In this document: piece by piece, positions 22,993 through 34,524 of the stretch | Numbering within the stretch: position 1 is the stretch's first letter | Layout: the number at the start of each line of letters is the position of its first letter | From: Ulva prolifera | Taxonomy: Eukaryota > Chlorophyta > Ulvophyceae > Ulvales > Ulvaceae | NCBI GenBank assembly: GCA_023078555.1 | Contig: CM041200.1 | Coordinates: 682,001-746,000 of the forward strand | Direction: 5' to 3' | DNA length: 64,000 nucleotides | The notes under the pieces: generated by a model | What the model saw: only the letters and a program-made list of their open reading frames with translations | Told to the model about the DNA's origin: nothing | The model's database searches: none | Translations under genes and position numbers: made by a program

Positions 22993-25640
22993 TCAATGCA
23001 CACACAAAACATTTTGTATGGCGGCCCTACAATATGGACACTGTCCTGTCTTGTCTTTGACCATGATTGCACACGAGATACAGGTAACTGCATGATCGCA
23101 AGGAATCAGCATGGCATCTCGTGGCTGGTCCAAACAAACACAGCACAATCTGGACTCATCATCTTGACCACAACACTGATCCTTAAACACCCATGTTGGG
23201 ATACCATAAGGAGTGGTTTGCAGTGTTGCATCAGGTTCTTCAGGAATTGGATCTTGCAGCATGACATCAGCCATTTGATGGGATGATGCGCTGATGGGGC
23301 GAGAGCGCGGAACAGGGCGAGATCCTGGAGCTGGACGGCACCCTGGGACAGGCCTAGAACCCATTCGTGACATCACACGCTGACCTCGAGTGTTTAAGGG
23401 GCTTGCAGGCAGTGTGTCTCGAGATGCTTTGGGGAACGCAACAGCGGCTGTCGGAAGTCTGGGCATCTGTGCTGGAAGCATGTGCCAGGCGAGCTTGGAA
23501 TCCTTTTTACTCAATGCCTTAAAGGTATCTCGAATGGCAGGTACGTGACTTGCAGACGACGGATTGAGCACGTTTGTCAGTGTTGCTTGTGATGACACGC
23601 CGTATCGCTGTAGCAGACACAAGAAGTGGCCACATGCGGTGGACATGAGGTCAGGTGATGATACCTTATGGGCTTGGGCATGTGTATTAGACGCAGTTGG
23701 GTTGTATGTTTGGGACGGCGCAGTCATGCTGGGACTAAGTACTGTTGTAGAGCTGGCTGGGGCTTGCTGAAGCTTCATGGGCGTGGCGCCAGCAAGCAGT
23801 TTCCAAACACGCTGCTGCGCGCTCTTGTGTAAGGCCTTGTACGCCGCACGAACTTCAGAATCATGGTACTGGGTGGCCGGATTGAGAGCATTAACAAGCC
23901 AGTGATGCTCCGACCGGCCCTTGTGTCGAACCAGTTGCATGAAAGCATGTGCAGACTTTTGGATCTCACTTTCGTCCGAGGCCGCATCATCTGACAATGA
24001 TGTACCACTCTTGCGCGCCATGGCATAACCTGTTTCAGATTCCGGATTTGTCTGCATTTTGTTTGAAGACCTTGCCACAGAAATGGCAACGTCTGGGTCA
24101 TGGCCTCGAGCTTTGTCCTTTGACAACTTCTTCTTACTCTGTGCTAGAATCCACTGTTCAGGCACGTCATCGTGATCACCTAACAATTCCAAAGCACTGA
24201 AGGTGGATGCAGTCACTGCAAAGGCACTATGATCGTTAAGATTGCACACCGACAACAATGACACTATGCAGCAATGTAGGATTGCGCACTGCGCTTGGCT
24301 TCCATACGGGCTCGGAAACTGCTATGAACGATGTTGAGCAAATCTTCGTTCACCCGAGAAACAGTCACTGGCCGACCAGAGGCAGTAACCATATCTGTCG
24401 TCTCAGCCTCACTTAGATCTTCACTATCGCCCAGCGCTTGCTTGACGGGTACATCAGGATTAGATGCACCAGCATCCCTTGTCTCATGCGGAGATGGAGT
24501 CGCGTTGTTTTTCTTTTGAGCTACTTTTTTGGACGTATGTTTCTGCTTACGCTTCCCCTGCTTGACTACTCTAACCTTAATCTTCTCAGCTTCTTCTGCA
24601 CACAGAGACAACTTGGTGATCACCGATACTCTTTGAGGTAGCATCTAGCATGCAACAGAACTTTGCACTGACCCTGATACGCAAAAACCACAGTGCCTGG
24701 AATCTTCATCAAGTGCGGACATACCCTCCAGCAACAGCTGCTGCATCGCCTCATCTGCAGCTTTGTGTGGATCTACTGAGGCATATGCCTGCGCCAAACG
24801 AACTGTACTTGCGTTACTGTGAATTGCGTTGCTGTAATTGAATGGTTGTGGAACAGAACGTATGCATACACAGGGGCAATTAGGATTCCCGCATCCTGAA
24901 TCACTTGCCATTGGCACCGATGGCATCTTCAGCCACTCAAGCCAGTTAGAGAGTTTGCTAAACCGGTGCTGCATGAGCTCCGTTCTCTCTGACAAAACTG
25001 CATCGCCCCGCTTTGCTTCTCGGCATGTCTCAGATAGGGCATCTATCTCCTCACCCAAGTTATTGATGTTCTGTAACACACATTCGATCACAAACTGAAC
25101 ATCAAGGAGTCCGCCTTTGTTACACCGTCTGGAATTCTTGATGCTGATGAGAGCTGTAGCTAGTTGCCGCCGTAGGTGTTCATTCTTGTCTTCAAGCTCG
25201 TGGTGATTTAGGACCTTTTGTGAATACTGGAATCCTTTGTCAAAATCTGGCTCAGTGACAAAAGACTTCAGCATGCCGTTCAGCATGTCGCCAAACTCAT
25301 CTATCGACTTGTCACCGCTACCTGCATACTGGTTGTCCAGGAGTCGACCTGGCCTTATGACAGGTCAGACAGGTGTGTTCAAACAGCTGTTGGTGACGCA
25401 AATTGAGATAGATGCATGCCATCTGAGATGTCAACATGATCTTCAGCATCGTCGGCATCAGCATCATCATTGTCTTCATCTTCGAAATGAGATCCTTCAC
25501 TATCATCTTCATCCCCTCTCCTGTCGGATCGAGCATGCTCATTCATGAAGGCCTGAACAACAGCGTGCGCATCTGATGATGGATCGTATTGGCTTGGGGA
25601 CCTAAATGGAACGCCGCGTGTGGCACTTGCTGAGGAAAGC
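22993..25640 (-). CDS. RING-finger protein with an internal duplicated module
   Basis: The 3'-most frame (24264-22993, about 420 residues) ends in a C3HC4-type RING: CCVCLDQPRDAMLIPCDHAV, then C-x-x-C and CPYCRAA, followed by NVLCVH. Such C-terminal RINGs recruit E2 enzymes, so a ubiquitin ligase is likely. Two copies of a 55-residue module lie upstream, then a Pro/Arg-rich repeat (GSRPVPG, GSRPVPR). Further 5' frames on the same strand abut: 24644-24264 (Lys-rich, then DSEDLSEAETTD), 25286-24645 (helical, LEDKNEHLRRQLATALISI) and 25640-25360 (acidic, DEDNDDADADDAEDH). Their composition suggests one gene with several exons, but the junctions are not resolved and the true start is unknown. Confidence 0.6.
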
Positions 25641-26149
25641 TCATTAATACAAAAATTTGCAACTCAGCAGAGTGTACTTTGAATTCAACAAAACAGGGTC
25701 GATTTGCACTGTTGTGCTTATGAGTTCTGCTTCTTAAAATAACTGTTCTGAAGGATCCATTCAGCCAGTCTGTGCACGCGATAACATATGTTTGCTGCCA
25801 TAATGCATCAGGCCCGATGCGTTCTGTGCGATGATAATAATTCAGTGAAAGTATCCATAATCATAGAATGACTGTTAGGACGTTCGAGTATATCAGTTGC
25901 AGTTGCAACGGCAAGTCTTGATGAGGAACTGTGCCTTGCACATGGGCAGCTGATTTGTGCTGGCAGAGGCCAGGCAAGGCACAATATACCGCATGCCCAC
26001 ATGTGCTCTAGCCACGATCCTGCGGGGTGCACAGTGTAAACCAATGAAAAGAGGTTCGCTCTTATTCTCATGCATTCATGTTGTTCATATTCTTCAGTCC
26101 GCTGCAACTGGATAGCGTGCCGTTCCGATGACCAGACATGATTGGAGAC

Positions 26150-26310
26150 ACGCTCACCTGGTACAAATGAGTCATAAACTCCTCTGGACGACAGTTCGAA
26201 GCCATGATACCCTGATCTGCATAAGCATCCGGCGCCGTGTGATATAGCATCCCAGAATTGCCAACTGGATACCTCAGCCGAGAGAGACGAAACGGACGAT
26301 CGGTCCTCGT
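26150..26310 (-). CDS. Possible 5' exon upstream of the RING-finger gene
   Basis: A minus-strand frame reads GMLYHTAPDAYADQGIMASN and then CRPEEFMTHLYQ directly before a good donor (CAG|GTGAGC) near 26157. It may be the first coding exon of the RING-finger gene or a neighbouring gene. There is no domain match. Confidence 0.3.
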
Positions 26311-28330
26311 CGGCATCCTCGATATGTATGACATGCTATCGTGGGCTGATTTGGCGTGCAACGTGTTCCAGCGCGAACTCGTATCGGCATGTCTTGCCCT
26401 CATTCATTCCACTTGTGCTAGCACAGTAGTTGGTACGTTATACTGGCGACAATTTGCACGTAGGAGCATGATGCACACTGTGTTCGTGGTGTTTGCGGTT
26501 GTACGCTCCTTGTGGCTTCACTCACGAAAGCTGGAATTGATCGCGCACAAATATCACATAGCCCGTGGGAGATGCAAGATGTATTGTAGATGGCCGGTCA
26601 CGCTAGTGTGAAATCCAGTGCCTCTTCGTCATTGCAGTCGCCCGTCCACCCTGTATCTTTTCACAAATAGGTGCAGGTCGACCAGCCTCCCTATCGGAAC
26701 CATCACTCGAACGTCATGATGAGTGACGCGTCACTGCCCCGAAGCTCGCCTCCTGGTCAAGGGTCTTGAGTAACCGGTCCTCAAGTCTCGACTGGTCTCA
26801 TGGCTCACGTCGTCAGCACCGCGCCATTCATCATGCATGGAGCCTATGCAGCCAGACTGGTGCCACCACCGGATTGGCGCGCTACTTGCCCCCGACAGTG
26901 CTAATAGGTTCGAAGGCGTGAAGTTTTAGCATCAGTGAGGTTTTAGCGTAAACAACCTGGCTAACGATGCTGCGTGCACGCTGAGAGCTGCCGTCATGCC
27001 GCTCGATTGTTACGGCCGTAACGCTGCGCGCCGGAGGCAGCACGCATCTGCAACTGTGAGAACTCAATGTAGATACAATCTCTATCTGTATAGTAGCGTG
27101 AAAAGTCACACTGATGGCATGCCATGGCATGAGGGCCAACGGACGCATCGAGATAACGAGGCGTGCGACAGTTTGACTGGACGGAACATAAACAAACGAG
27201 TATATGTATGAGAGAAACAGACAAGCACAGCCTCGCTTCGCTGTTGGTTCTGCATGAACTGTTGGATGACTTTCAATCAGAATCGCAGCAAGGATGGGTA
27301 CGTGTACGGCACCAGCAGTAAACAGACGACAGCGCGGGACAATTTGAAGATGAAGCCAGTAACATTTGGACATATCTACACTGACATTTTATTCGTCTGA
27401 ATTCGGCAAGTTGGAAGCTGTGCAGTGAGGGCGCAGCAACTCACGGGCGTCGCAGTCAGCACATCCTGAAAACAAGAGCACGAAACTGACTGGGCATGTC
27501 ATCAATGGAACATAATTATCAGCGATGCGTTGGCAAGAGGAGATGATGATTCAAGTAGGATAGGCGACGGACTCTGAATGGTATGGTGCCCACATGCGCG
27601 CGACAAAGCAAACTAAATCCTGGAGAGTGTGCTATATATTGCAGCACAAAAAAACGAATCTAAAGTGGGATTGGCTGTCAACGAAATCACTGAAGCGCAG
27701 CAGATGTCACATGGATCAAACTCTTTGCAAGCTGTTACCTGGAGGCTGGCTGAAAGCCCATGAAGAGGCTCTGATCTACGCAACTGTTGTCCCCTGCTCA
27801 CCTGCAAGACTAACATCTTTCACCATAATTGTGAGGTAAGATGCGTGGATGTTAAGCCCATGGCAATAAATTGAATGAGTTTGTTATGGACAGTGAGGCA
27901 TTCACCGAGAGCAGGCAAGCGGTGCTTCGCAGTGCTGGTGGCCACAACATGGCTGCTGCCGAGATTGCCTCGGAGACATTAGTACCGACCATGGTTTATA
28001 GAACGCATGGCTGGAGCAAGCAGTGGAAATTACGAGTGAGTCTTCCCAAGATTAGTTCTGCTGGAGAGTTCAGGACTTCATGACGAGCTCTGCGAGTATA
28101 CAGACTGTTAACGAGGAACAAGAAGCTATGAAAGTATCAGGGATTTGACTTGACCACAACCTTCGCCACACATCGACTACTTGTGGGCCAATCGTGAGCA
28201 TCTGCCGCAGGCTAGTGGCTCAGTATCAGGTCCAGAGCATGACATGGGCTGAAACAGAGTGGAATGACAACACTGTACAGCACCGGGAATGCAGCTACAG
28301 TGAGCCTTGAACCTTTGGAAAGCAGAATCA
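26311..28330. other. About 2 kb with no supportable gene
   Basis: Open frames up to 163 codons occur on both strands, but they are Arg/Ser/His-rich, use non-ATG starts or overlap better frames, and no domain or splice pattern emerges. The only feature noted is a perfect 14-base palindrome at 26722-26735. Confidence 0.4.
26722..26735. promoter_or_regulatory. Perfect 14-bp palindrome AGTGACGCGTCACT
   Basis: The core TGACGCGTCA is a full palindrome of the TGACG type bound by plant bZIP (TGA/CREB-like) factors. It stands alone in a gene-poor stretch with CG-rich surroundings, so a regulatory role is only a suggestion. Confidence 0.3.
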
Positions 28331-28368
28331 GTGCATTACTGAATCCTGCCGCGCACAGAAGAGGGAGG

Positions 28369-28735
28369 ACCTGCTGCGGCAGCGAGCTGAGACCAGTCAG
28401 GTCCCAGCTCAGGTACGGAAGAGTGGGACATGCTTCGGCAGTGACCTGATCTGCCAGGAGCAGGGAACCTGCTGCGGCAGTGAACGGACCTGCCAGATGC
28501 AGTGTACTGACCTGCCAGACGGACCTGCTGCGGCAGCGAGCTGAGACCAGTCAGGTCCCAGCTCAGGTACGGAAGAGTGGGACATGCTTCGGCAGTGACC
28601 TGATCTGCCAGGAGCAGGGAACCTGCTGCAGCAGTGAACTGACCTGCCATGATGCAGTGAACCTGCTGCGGCAGTGAGCTGAGACCTGCTGAGGTGCAGA
28701 GGACCTGCTGCGGCAGTGGGTTGAGACCTGATATA
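28369..28735 (+). repeat. Minisatellite, about 154-bp higher-order unit built from ACCTGCTGCGGCAG words
   Basis: A unit starting 'ACCTGCTGCGGCAGCGAGCT' at 28369 recurs at 28523, with near-identical sequence for over 120 bases. Within and after it, 'GACCTG(C/A)TG(C/A)GGCAGTGA' recurs at shorter spacing. The long open frames across it on both strands are by-products of the repeat. Confidence 0.85.
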
Positions 28736-28984
28736 CCAGTCAACGACGATGGAGAGCTGTAGGGTTAAAAAAAAAGGCAACGAACGTATTCCGCGGAGGA
28801 GCATCATGAGGGCAATGCTAGGCAGCCCATAGAGCAGGAAATTGAGGGACTGTCAGCGACCACAAGTGTTTCCAGCATAGACTCTACTGACCTTGGTACA
28901 AAATAGCAGAGACAGAATTTGATGCTGATTCACAATCAGATTGGGAGCAGAACAGGATCCACTAGTCTGAGAAGCTAACACCCG

Positions 28985-29400
28985 CTGATGCAGAGATAGA
29001 TTTCCAGCCAGTAGCAGTGACATAACTTAGACATTTACCTGTCATGTGCAGAAACAGCCAGCACCCGCCGCGGGCGGAGACAGCGACAGCCAGCCGTGGG
29101 CAACGAGAGTACCGATCGGCCAATAATTGGGCAGAGAGAATACAGCAATGACCTGCCATGGGCACAGAGCCATGGGCAGCGAGATAGAATTGTGAACTGC
29201 CATGAGTACAAAGCCATGCACAGGCAGATACAATAATGACCTGCCATGGGCACAGCGCTAGCCATGAGCAGAGAGAAGCAGCATTCGCCGCCGTGCATAG
29301 AGCTATCTCGAGATATAGGCAAAGCCTGCCATGGACACAGTAGCACAGACAGACAGTCATAACAACGCCCTGCCATGGGCGCAGAGCAATATGCAAAGAG
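28985..29400 (+). repeat. Degenerate minisatellite, about 60-bp period, CTGCCATGGGCACAG core
   Basis: 'CTGCCATGGGCACAGAGC' or close variants recur at about 29153, 29210, 29240, 29328 and 29372, joined by 'AGATA(C/G)AATAATGA' spacers. The array is more decayed than the one at 28369 and shares the CCTGC vocabulary with it. Confidence 0.75.
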
Positions 29401-29754
29401 ATTATATAATGAACTGTCAGGATCGGGGAGCCGTGTTTGTTTGTCTTCCGGCGGCAGCGATGTTGCCTAACATGCTGCTGAAGAGCAATACAAAGAGGTC
29501 ACAGTTTGTATGGCTAGTCGGCGCTCGCTGTATTAGGAGCATCGATCAGAAGACTATAGCCAGCTGGCCTGCGGAAAGCACCATTTTCGTTACAGTGCCG
29601 CAATGTGACCCACATGGCCTATCGCAGGTGACGCCCTCGGTCAGCATATCGGTCAAATGTAGCAGCACTTGCCATGCCAGTCCTCCTCATAGTGACCGCG
29701 GCAGGTTCAGCAGCAGCTTGAGCAGTTTGAACATGGCCACGCCGGAAAAAAAAG

Positions 29755-30840
29755 CTAAAAATGTATGCATGGTTTGACCGCCATCAACGCAAACTGGACA
29801 AGGTAAGCCCGCACCCGGCTACAAGCTGCCTGAGATGACAGCCGCGGGGACCCGGGCCGCTGGGAGCGGAACACGGGGCCAGCTAGCTGTTCGCGTGACC
29901 GGGCGCGCCGCCACTGATATAGGAGGTGGAGGCGTCGAATTGCACGTAGATCGGGATCTGCATGGATCGCGATCTCCTGGGTCTGAGGCCGTCGGAATTT
30001 TTCAGTCTTGCTGCAGCAGGGCACCATGAGAAGGCAACCCATAGGCACAGCTGAATGAGGGTGCTCCCCAGCCCAGGCAATACGAACAGCAACAATAGTG
30101 CGGTCGGCCCGCTGCAAAGAGAGCTCCTGCCAGTCCACATACAAGGCGTCTTGACCCCTACGCCCGCTGTTCCACAGATATAGGATATAGGCAGCATCCC
30201 TCAGGAGCACTGACACCCTAGTAGACACACCGGCTGCAGCTGCCGCGCGCAGCTCAATGTCCATGCGGTTAATCAGAGCAGCCACGGTCTGGGGGGTGAA
30301 AGGAACAGCACTGCGTGTACGCGCCCCAGCGTCATTCTGCTGCCGCTGGTATGCACGCACAGCGCCGCGCACAAGAGCCGAGCGCACGGGATTCCCGACA
30401 CCCTCGTCACACCAGTCCCGGCTGCGCCCCCGAAAGTCGAAACAACGGGCCGGTGCACTGACCCAGCCTTGGAGGGTAGAGGTGGCCACAACACACCCGG
30501 AGCGGCCGGTTAGGCTTGGAAGAAGATGTTCATGCAGGAACAAGCACACGTGGTCTGGGCGGCAGGTGGCCCAGCCCTGGTCCATGTGCAAAGAGGCGAA
30601 CATCAGTTGCAAAAAGGACTCAAACAGGTCATTGGCCCGCGAATAGTTAGACTCCGTTCTGGGATGCTGGCAGAAGGAGCGCTTATCGGCGATCAATCTC
30701 TCGCACTCAGCGCGCAGCCTGGCGTCACGTGTGTTTGGAGACGAACACAGACCGTCCGCAGAAGGGCGACTCGGCCCGAAACGAAGAACGCCGAGATGCT
30801 GCTGAGCCTCGGCCTGAATAGAGCTCGATTAGACATAAGG
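29755..30840 (-). mobile_element. Tyrosine-recombinase fossil (DIRS-like or Crypton-like fragment)
   Basis: A minus-strand frame of over 310 codons contains PFTPQTVAALINRM and then LLRDAAYILYLWNSGRRGQD followed by ALYVDWQEL. This fits the first catalytic box of algal tyrosine recombinases (an Arg-containing 'GRRG' after a hydrophobic helix). No reverse transcriptase of DIRS type and no terminal repeats are seen around it, so DIRS-like or Crypton-like cannot be decided. It looks broken and old. Confidence 0.55.
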
Positions 30841-30962
30841 GGACAGACAGAGGTATGCTGCCAGCAGCGGTTGGAGATGGACAGGGCGGGTGGGGGCCAG
30901 AAGAAGCTTCCACTGGGGGGCCACCGTCTCATGCAAAACCAATCAGCGGCTGCCATCAGCTA

Positions 30963-32990
30963 GGACGATGCAGTGTAGAATCAGTCTGGCCAACATTGAC
31001 GCGGCAAAGGCAATATCTGGTCGAGTGACTACAGCAAGATACTGTATCGCTCCAACCAGCTGCATGTAGAGTTTGTGATCTTCTCCAGTCAAGTCGACGA
31101 CAGCTTCATTCAGCTGCGTCTTCTTGTTCTCCAGAGCAATGAACTCTTCACCGGAAAGTCCATGTGGTTTCTTCAGCTTCTCTCGAATGTGATACAGCTT
31201 TCGTTCTTCTGGATTGCGCCCGACATAAACTCCGCTCTCCAGAGGAGTACCAACAGGCTTGCAATCTTTCATTCCGAAAATTTCCAGTATGTTGTCGATC
31301 ATTTGTTTCTGAGAAAAGTCACAGTCTTCTGCTTCCTGTCGCACTTGACTTCCATGCCAAGCAGCCACGACACTTCATTCAGGTCGCGATCGTTGAACGC
31401 ATTTAACAACGCTGCAATAGCTGAGTCCATAACAGCTTCATCTGCTGCAACGATAAGATCATCAACGTGCACCACCACAATACCCAATCCTTTGGTGTAA
31501 ATGAAGAGTGCAGGATCATAAGCTGACCTCATGAATCCAATCTCGTGAAGCTTCTCTTTCAACTTCTTGTGCCACTGTCTCGGAGCTTGTTTCAATCCAT
31601 ATATGGCTTTCTTCAGGCGCCAGACAAAGTTCTTGTCTCCAGTTCCTCTGAGAGGAGGCTGCTCCACATACACTTCTTCCTCCAGGTCCACATTCAGAAA
31701 TGCACATTTAATATCCACATGTCTGATGGGCAAATCGTGCTTAGCAGCCAGTACAAACAACAGTTTCACTGTAGCATGTTGAGCAGTGGGTGCCCAGGTG
31801 TTGTTGTAGTCAATACCATGCACCTGAGAACAGCCTTTAGCACAGTAGCGGGCTTTCAGTCTCTCAATCGAGCCGTCAGCACACCGCTTATACTTCAAGA
31901 TCCAAATGCCAGCAGTTACAACTTTGTCTCTGGGTCTAGGCACCAGATCAAACACATCTGCATCTACTAGCAATTGATATTCATCATCTATTGCTTTATT
32001 CCATCCCTCAGCATTGGGACCACTCAGGGCTTCAGTCAGCCCAGGAGTGTCAGAGTTCTTGATAGGTGCCACTTGCACTTCTTGTCCTTGACCGTCTTCG
32101 ATTACAGCCAGTACTTCATGTACAGTCTCACTCGATTCCTTTGGAATCAAACGTCGGTAATCTGCATAGTTCAATAGGGGTCCTATGCATGACTGAGGAG
32201 TGGAATGAATCTTGAATGAATCACAGCCACAGTGTTAGTTTGGCATATTGACGGGGACTGAGCTGGCCAACTCACCCCATCAGCCTCACCAGCGGCAAGG
32301 GCGCCACACAGGTCTGATGTGTCGTCTGACTCGCCTGGTAGCAGCGGTATGCGTCCATACCCAGCTGCCTCTCCACAACTGTCCACTTCTTCAGCATCGT
32401 ACTCGCTCATGTCGCGAAGCACGTCAGACTTCAGCCAGGAATCCTCCAGAGGCTCTGTCCAGTCCACTGGTAGATTTGGCTCCTCGTTTGTTGAGAGATC
32501 CACCACTGGCTTGATAGCGGGTGGGTCCTGGAGTACAGGTGAAAGCCTAATCCATCTTGTTGGCTTCTGATCTTCATCTTCTATGAGCCCAGGGGAAATC
32601 TGCTGCCTTTGCTATGTTTCCTTCGGCAGCTGGAATCTGACCTTCTTCACTGGTTGCACTGAAGTGCTGGGATCATTCTCCCGCACTGTTTTGCCACGAG
32701 CTGTGGTCTGCTTTCCACCTGCATCCACTATAGATGTGCTCGTGAGCGTATGTGCAGTCCTTGCACAGTCCGACTGCGGCATTGTGCTTTCCGCATCGGG
32801 CAACACACACAGATTCCGCAGCAGATCATTCTCTACACGCGGCTGGGACGCAACCCCAGATTGTGACAGCCCAGCTGATACCTCCCCCCAATATGGAGTT
32901 GCGGGCAGCGGCGCCACATACGGAATCACCGCACTCACACGAGCGCCGCCGAACTCCCCTCTGAGGTCAGTCCGGAGCCAGGGGGTCATC
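30963..32990 (-). mobile_element. Ty1/copia remnant D, pol part (linker, reverse transcriptase)
   Basis: Minus-strand frames carry copia reverse-transcriptase landmarks: WILKYKRCADGSIERLKARY, HVDIKCAFLNVDLEEEVYVE, AIYGLKQAPRQWH and VVVHVDDLIV (the Y/V-D-D active site). DHKLYMQLVGAIQYLAVVTR leads toward RNase H. The upstream acidic linker lies at 32183-32990. It is only distantly related to elements A and C in this window. No LTR could be paired with it. Heavily broken; old. Confidence 0.85.
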
Positions 32991-33190
32991 CACTCCCGCT
33001 AAAGGGTGGTCCCCCCCCGGGCGCGCAAAATTCGTTGCGAAACAGAGAAATTGGGGAAGCTTTCCACTATTGTTTAGGTAGGTTGGGAACTCGTAGTGTT
33101 TGATCTCAGTCTTGGGAAAAGTCCCCAAGGTTCGTACCCTTTTCGGCACAAATCAGCCATTCTCCCCAATATCGACAGAACGAAGAGATA
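32985..33190 (+). repeat. Diverged copy of the Mutator-like terminal sequence
   Basis: From 'GGGGGTCATCCACTCCCGCT' at about 32987, the sequence parallels the left end of the transposon at 58477: AAAGGGTGG, GGGCGCGCAAA, ATTGGGGAAGC and 'TATTGTTTA' in the same order. Only one end is visible here; no matching inverted end was found to the right. It separates the pol and gag remnants of copia element D. Confidence 0.7.
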
Positions 33191-33287
33191 ACGTCCCAAA
33201 TGACTCGCCTTTGCTTCCAGAACACGAACCACGCCGGCACGAACCCGGCTGCGAGAAGTCAGCTAGGCGGTGATCATACGACCGCTG

Positions 33288-33700
33288 ATGTTATCGACGC
33301 ATGTGGCCACCCTTGACTCTCAAATACGTGTGAACCAAGCTATCACATACGAAGACTTGCGCGAGCAGCATTTTGATCCCAACAGGCCCATAGATGATAA
33401 GGAGGGTGCACTCACCATGATAGACATGCATGAGAAACTGGTGAAAGATTCAAATTGTGACCTCCTCGTCCGTAAGCTTGTTGAGGCAGTAGCCATGCAG
33501 CCTGATGAGGCGTGGGACGCAGTTTTGTCTGATGTGCTTCCAGGTGCTGAAGGTGATGAGGAGGCAGGTTATAGTGACAATGATGATAGCTATGATGATG
33601 AGCAGGACATTGAGCGTGATGAGTTAGAGCGCTTGCTGACCTTTGGTATGCAAGAGGGCGACGGAATGTGTATGTTGCTGTTGTTGCCCACACAAACAGG
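33288..33700 (+). CDS. Unidentified acidic ORF inside the inserted segment
   Basis: The frame from ATG 33288 reads AITYEDLREQHFDPNRPIDD, helical segments (LLVRKLVEAVAMQPDEAWDA) and a strongly acidic run (YSDNDDSYDDEQDIERDELE). It stays open to 33944 but loses this character near 33700, where the gag remnant on the other strand begins. It may be the tail of a transposase or a captured host exon. No motif decides. Confidence 0.4.
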
Positions 33701-34309
33701 CCTTGGAGCTCCAAACGTAGATCTGCGAGCTGCATCTAGCGAATCTACTAAACCAGCTACCGTAAACACACGATTCACCTGCGCAGACCAAACCGCCCAC
33801 TCATGCGTGGTCGCGTCAAACCGATCAGGCAAAGTAACTTTAACTTTCGGGAGACTCGATCCACCTACACTAATTGTGTTCCTTGCGCCAGTAGCGCCCA
33901 CCGAGACCGGTGCAGCCCCAACCAAGGGGGAATCGGTACGGTAACCAGAGGTATGTGAAGCACTGGTATTAGGCGTAGTCTCAGAGTGAGAGGAGGAGAA
34001 CGGATTTCCAATCTCAGATCGATCCGGAAGCCCATCTCCTACACCATATGCATTGCTGTCGTGCTCATGGTCCGAAAGCGTGAGTGCATGCATGCCGGCC
34101 GAGACAGCCTCAACATCAACCTCAGTGCTCGCATCGGGCTGCAAGCGTGCAAGGGTAACAAACTGCCGACGTCCAATGCCAGGCTCGGGCGCTGGCCTAT
34201 GGAGTGTCGGGTCCAAGTTCGGAGTATAGAACGGGTTGTGTCCTTTTGCTTGCCGGTACGTACCGTATACGGCTGTTGACGCGTCGACGCTGTAAAGACT
34301 GTTAGTCAA
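33700..34309 (-). mobile_element. Ty1/copia remnant D, gag part
   Basis: The minus-strand frame from 34309 is rich in Ser/Thr/Pro and then reads KVKVTLPDRFDATTHEWAVW, followed by NRVFTVAGLVDSLD. This is a copia gag N-terminal pattern ('kL.g.n...W...l...L...glwd.ld'). It is on the same strand as the pol remnant at 30963-32990 and is probably the same insertion. Broken; old. Confidence 0.6.
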
Positions 34310-34524
34310 GAGACATGGAATGTGAGATCTGTCGAATACCCTTTAAGGTCCAGCTGCTTATATACTGTAAGCTAGCCTGTGTACGACACCTGCCACAGTG
34401 CGCTGTGCTCAGAACACTGACCCCGTACACACCAGAGGCTCCCATCGTGTCCGCCTATACGCCGGACATTTGCAATGCTTCTGGAGAATTCCAGAGCAGT
34501 GCCTCGATGGCTCGCCTGCGTCAG

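Noticed and set aside
26882-27373. 163-codon minus-strand open frame
   Set aside because: It starts at a good ATG-like position, but composition is unbiased, there is no domain or conserved spacing, and no splice context; likely chance.
28336-28807. Long repetitive minus-strand frames (HCRSRFPAPGRSGHCRS type)
   Set aside because: They are direct translations of the 154-bp minisatellite and occur in two frames at once.
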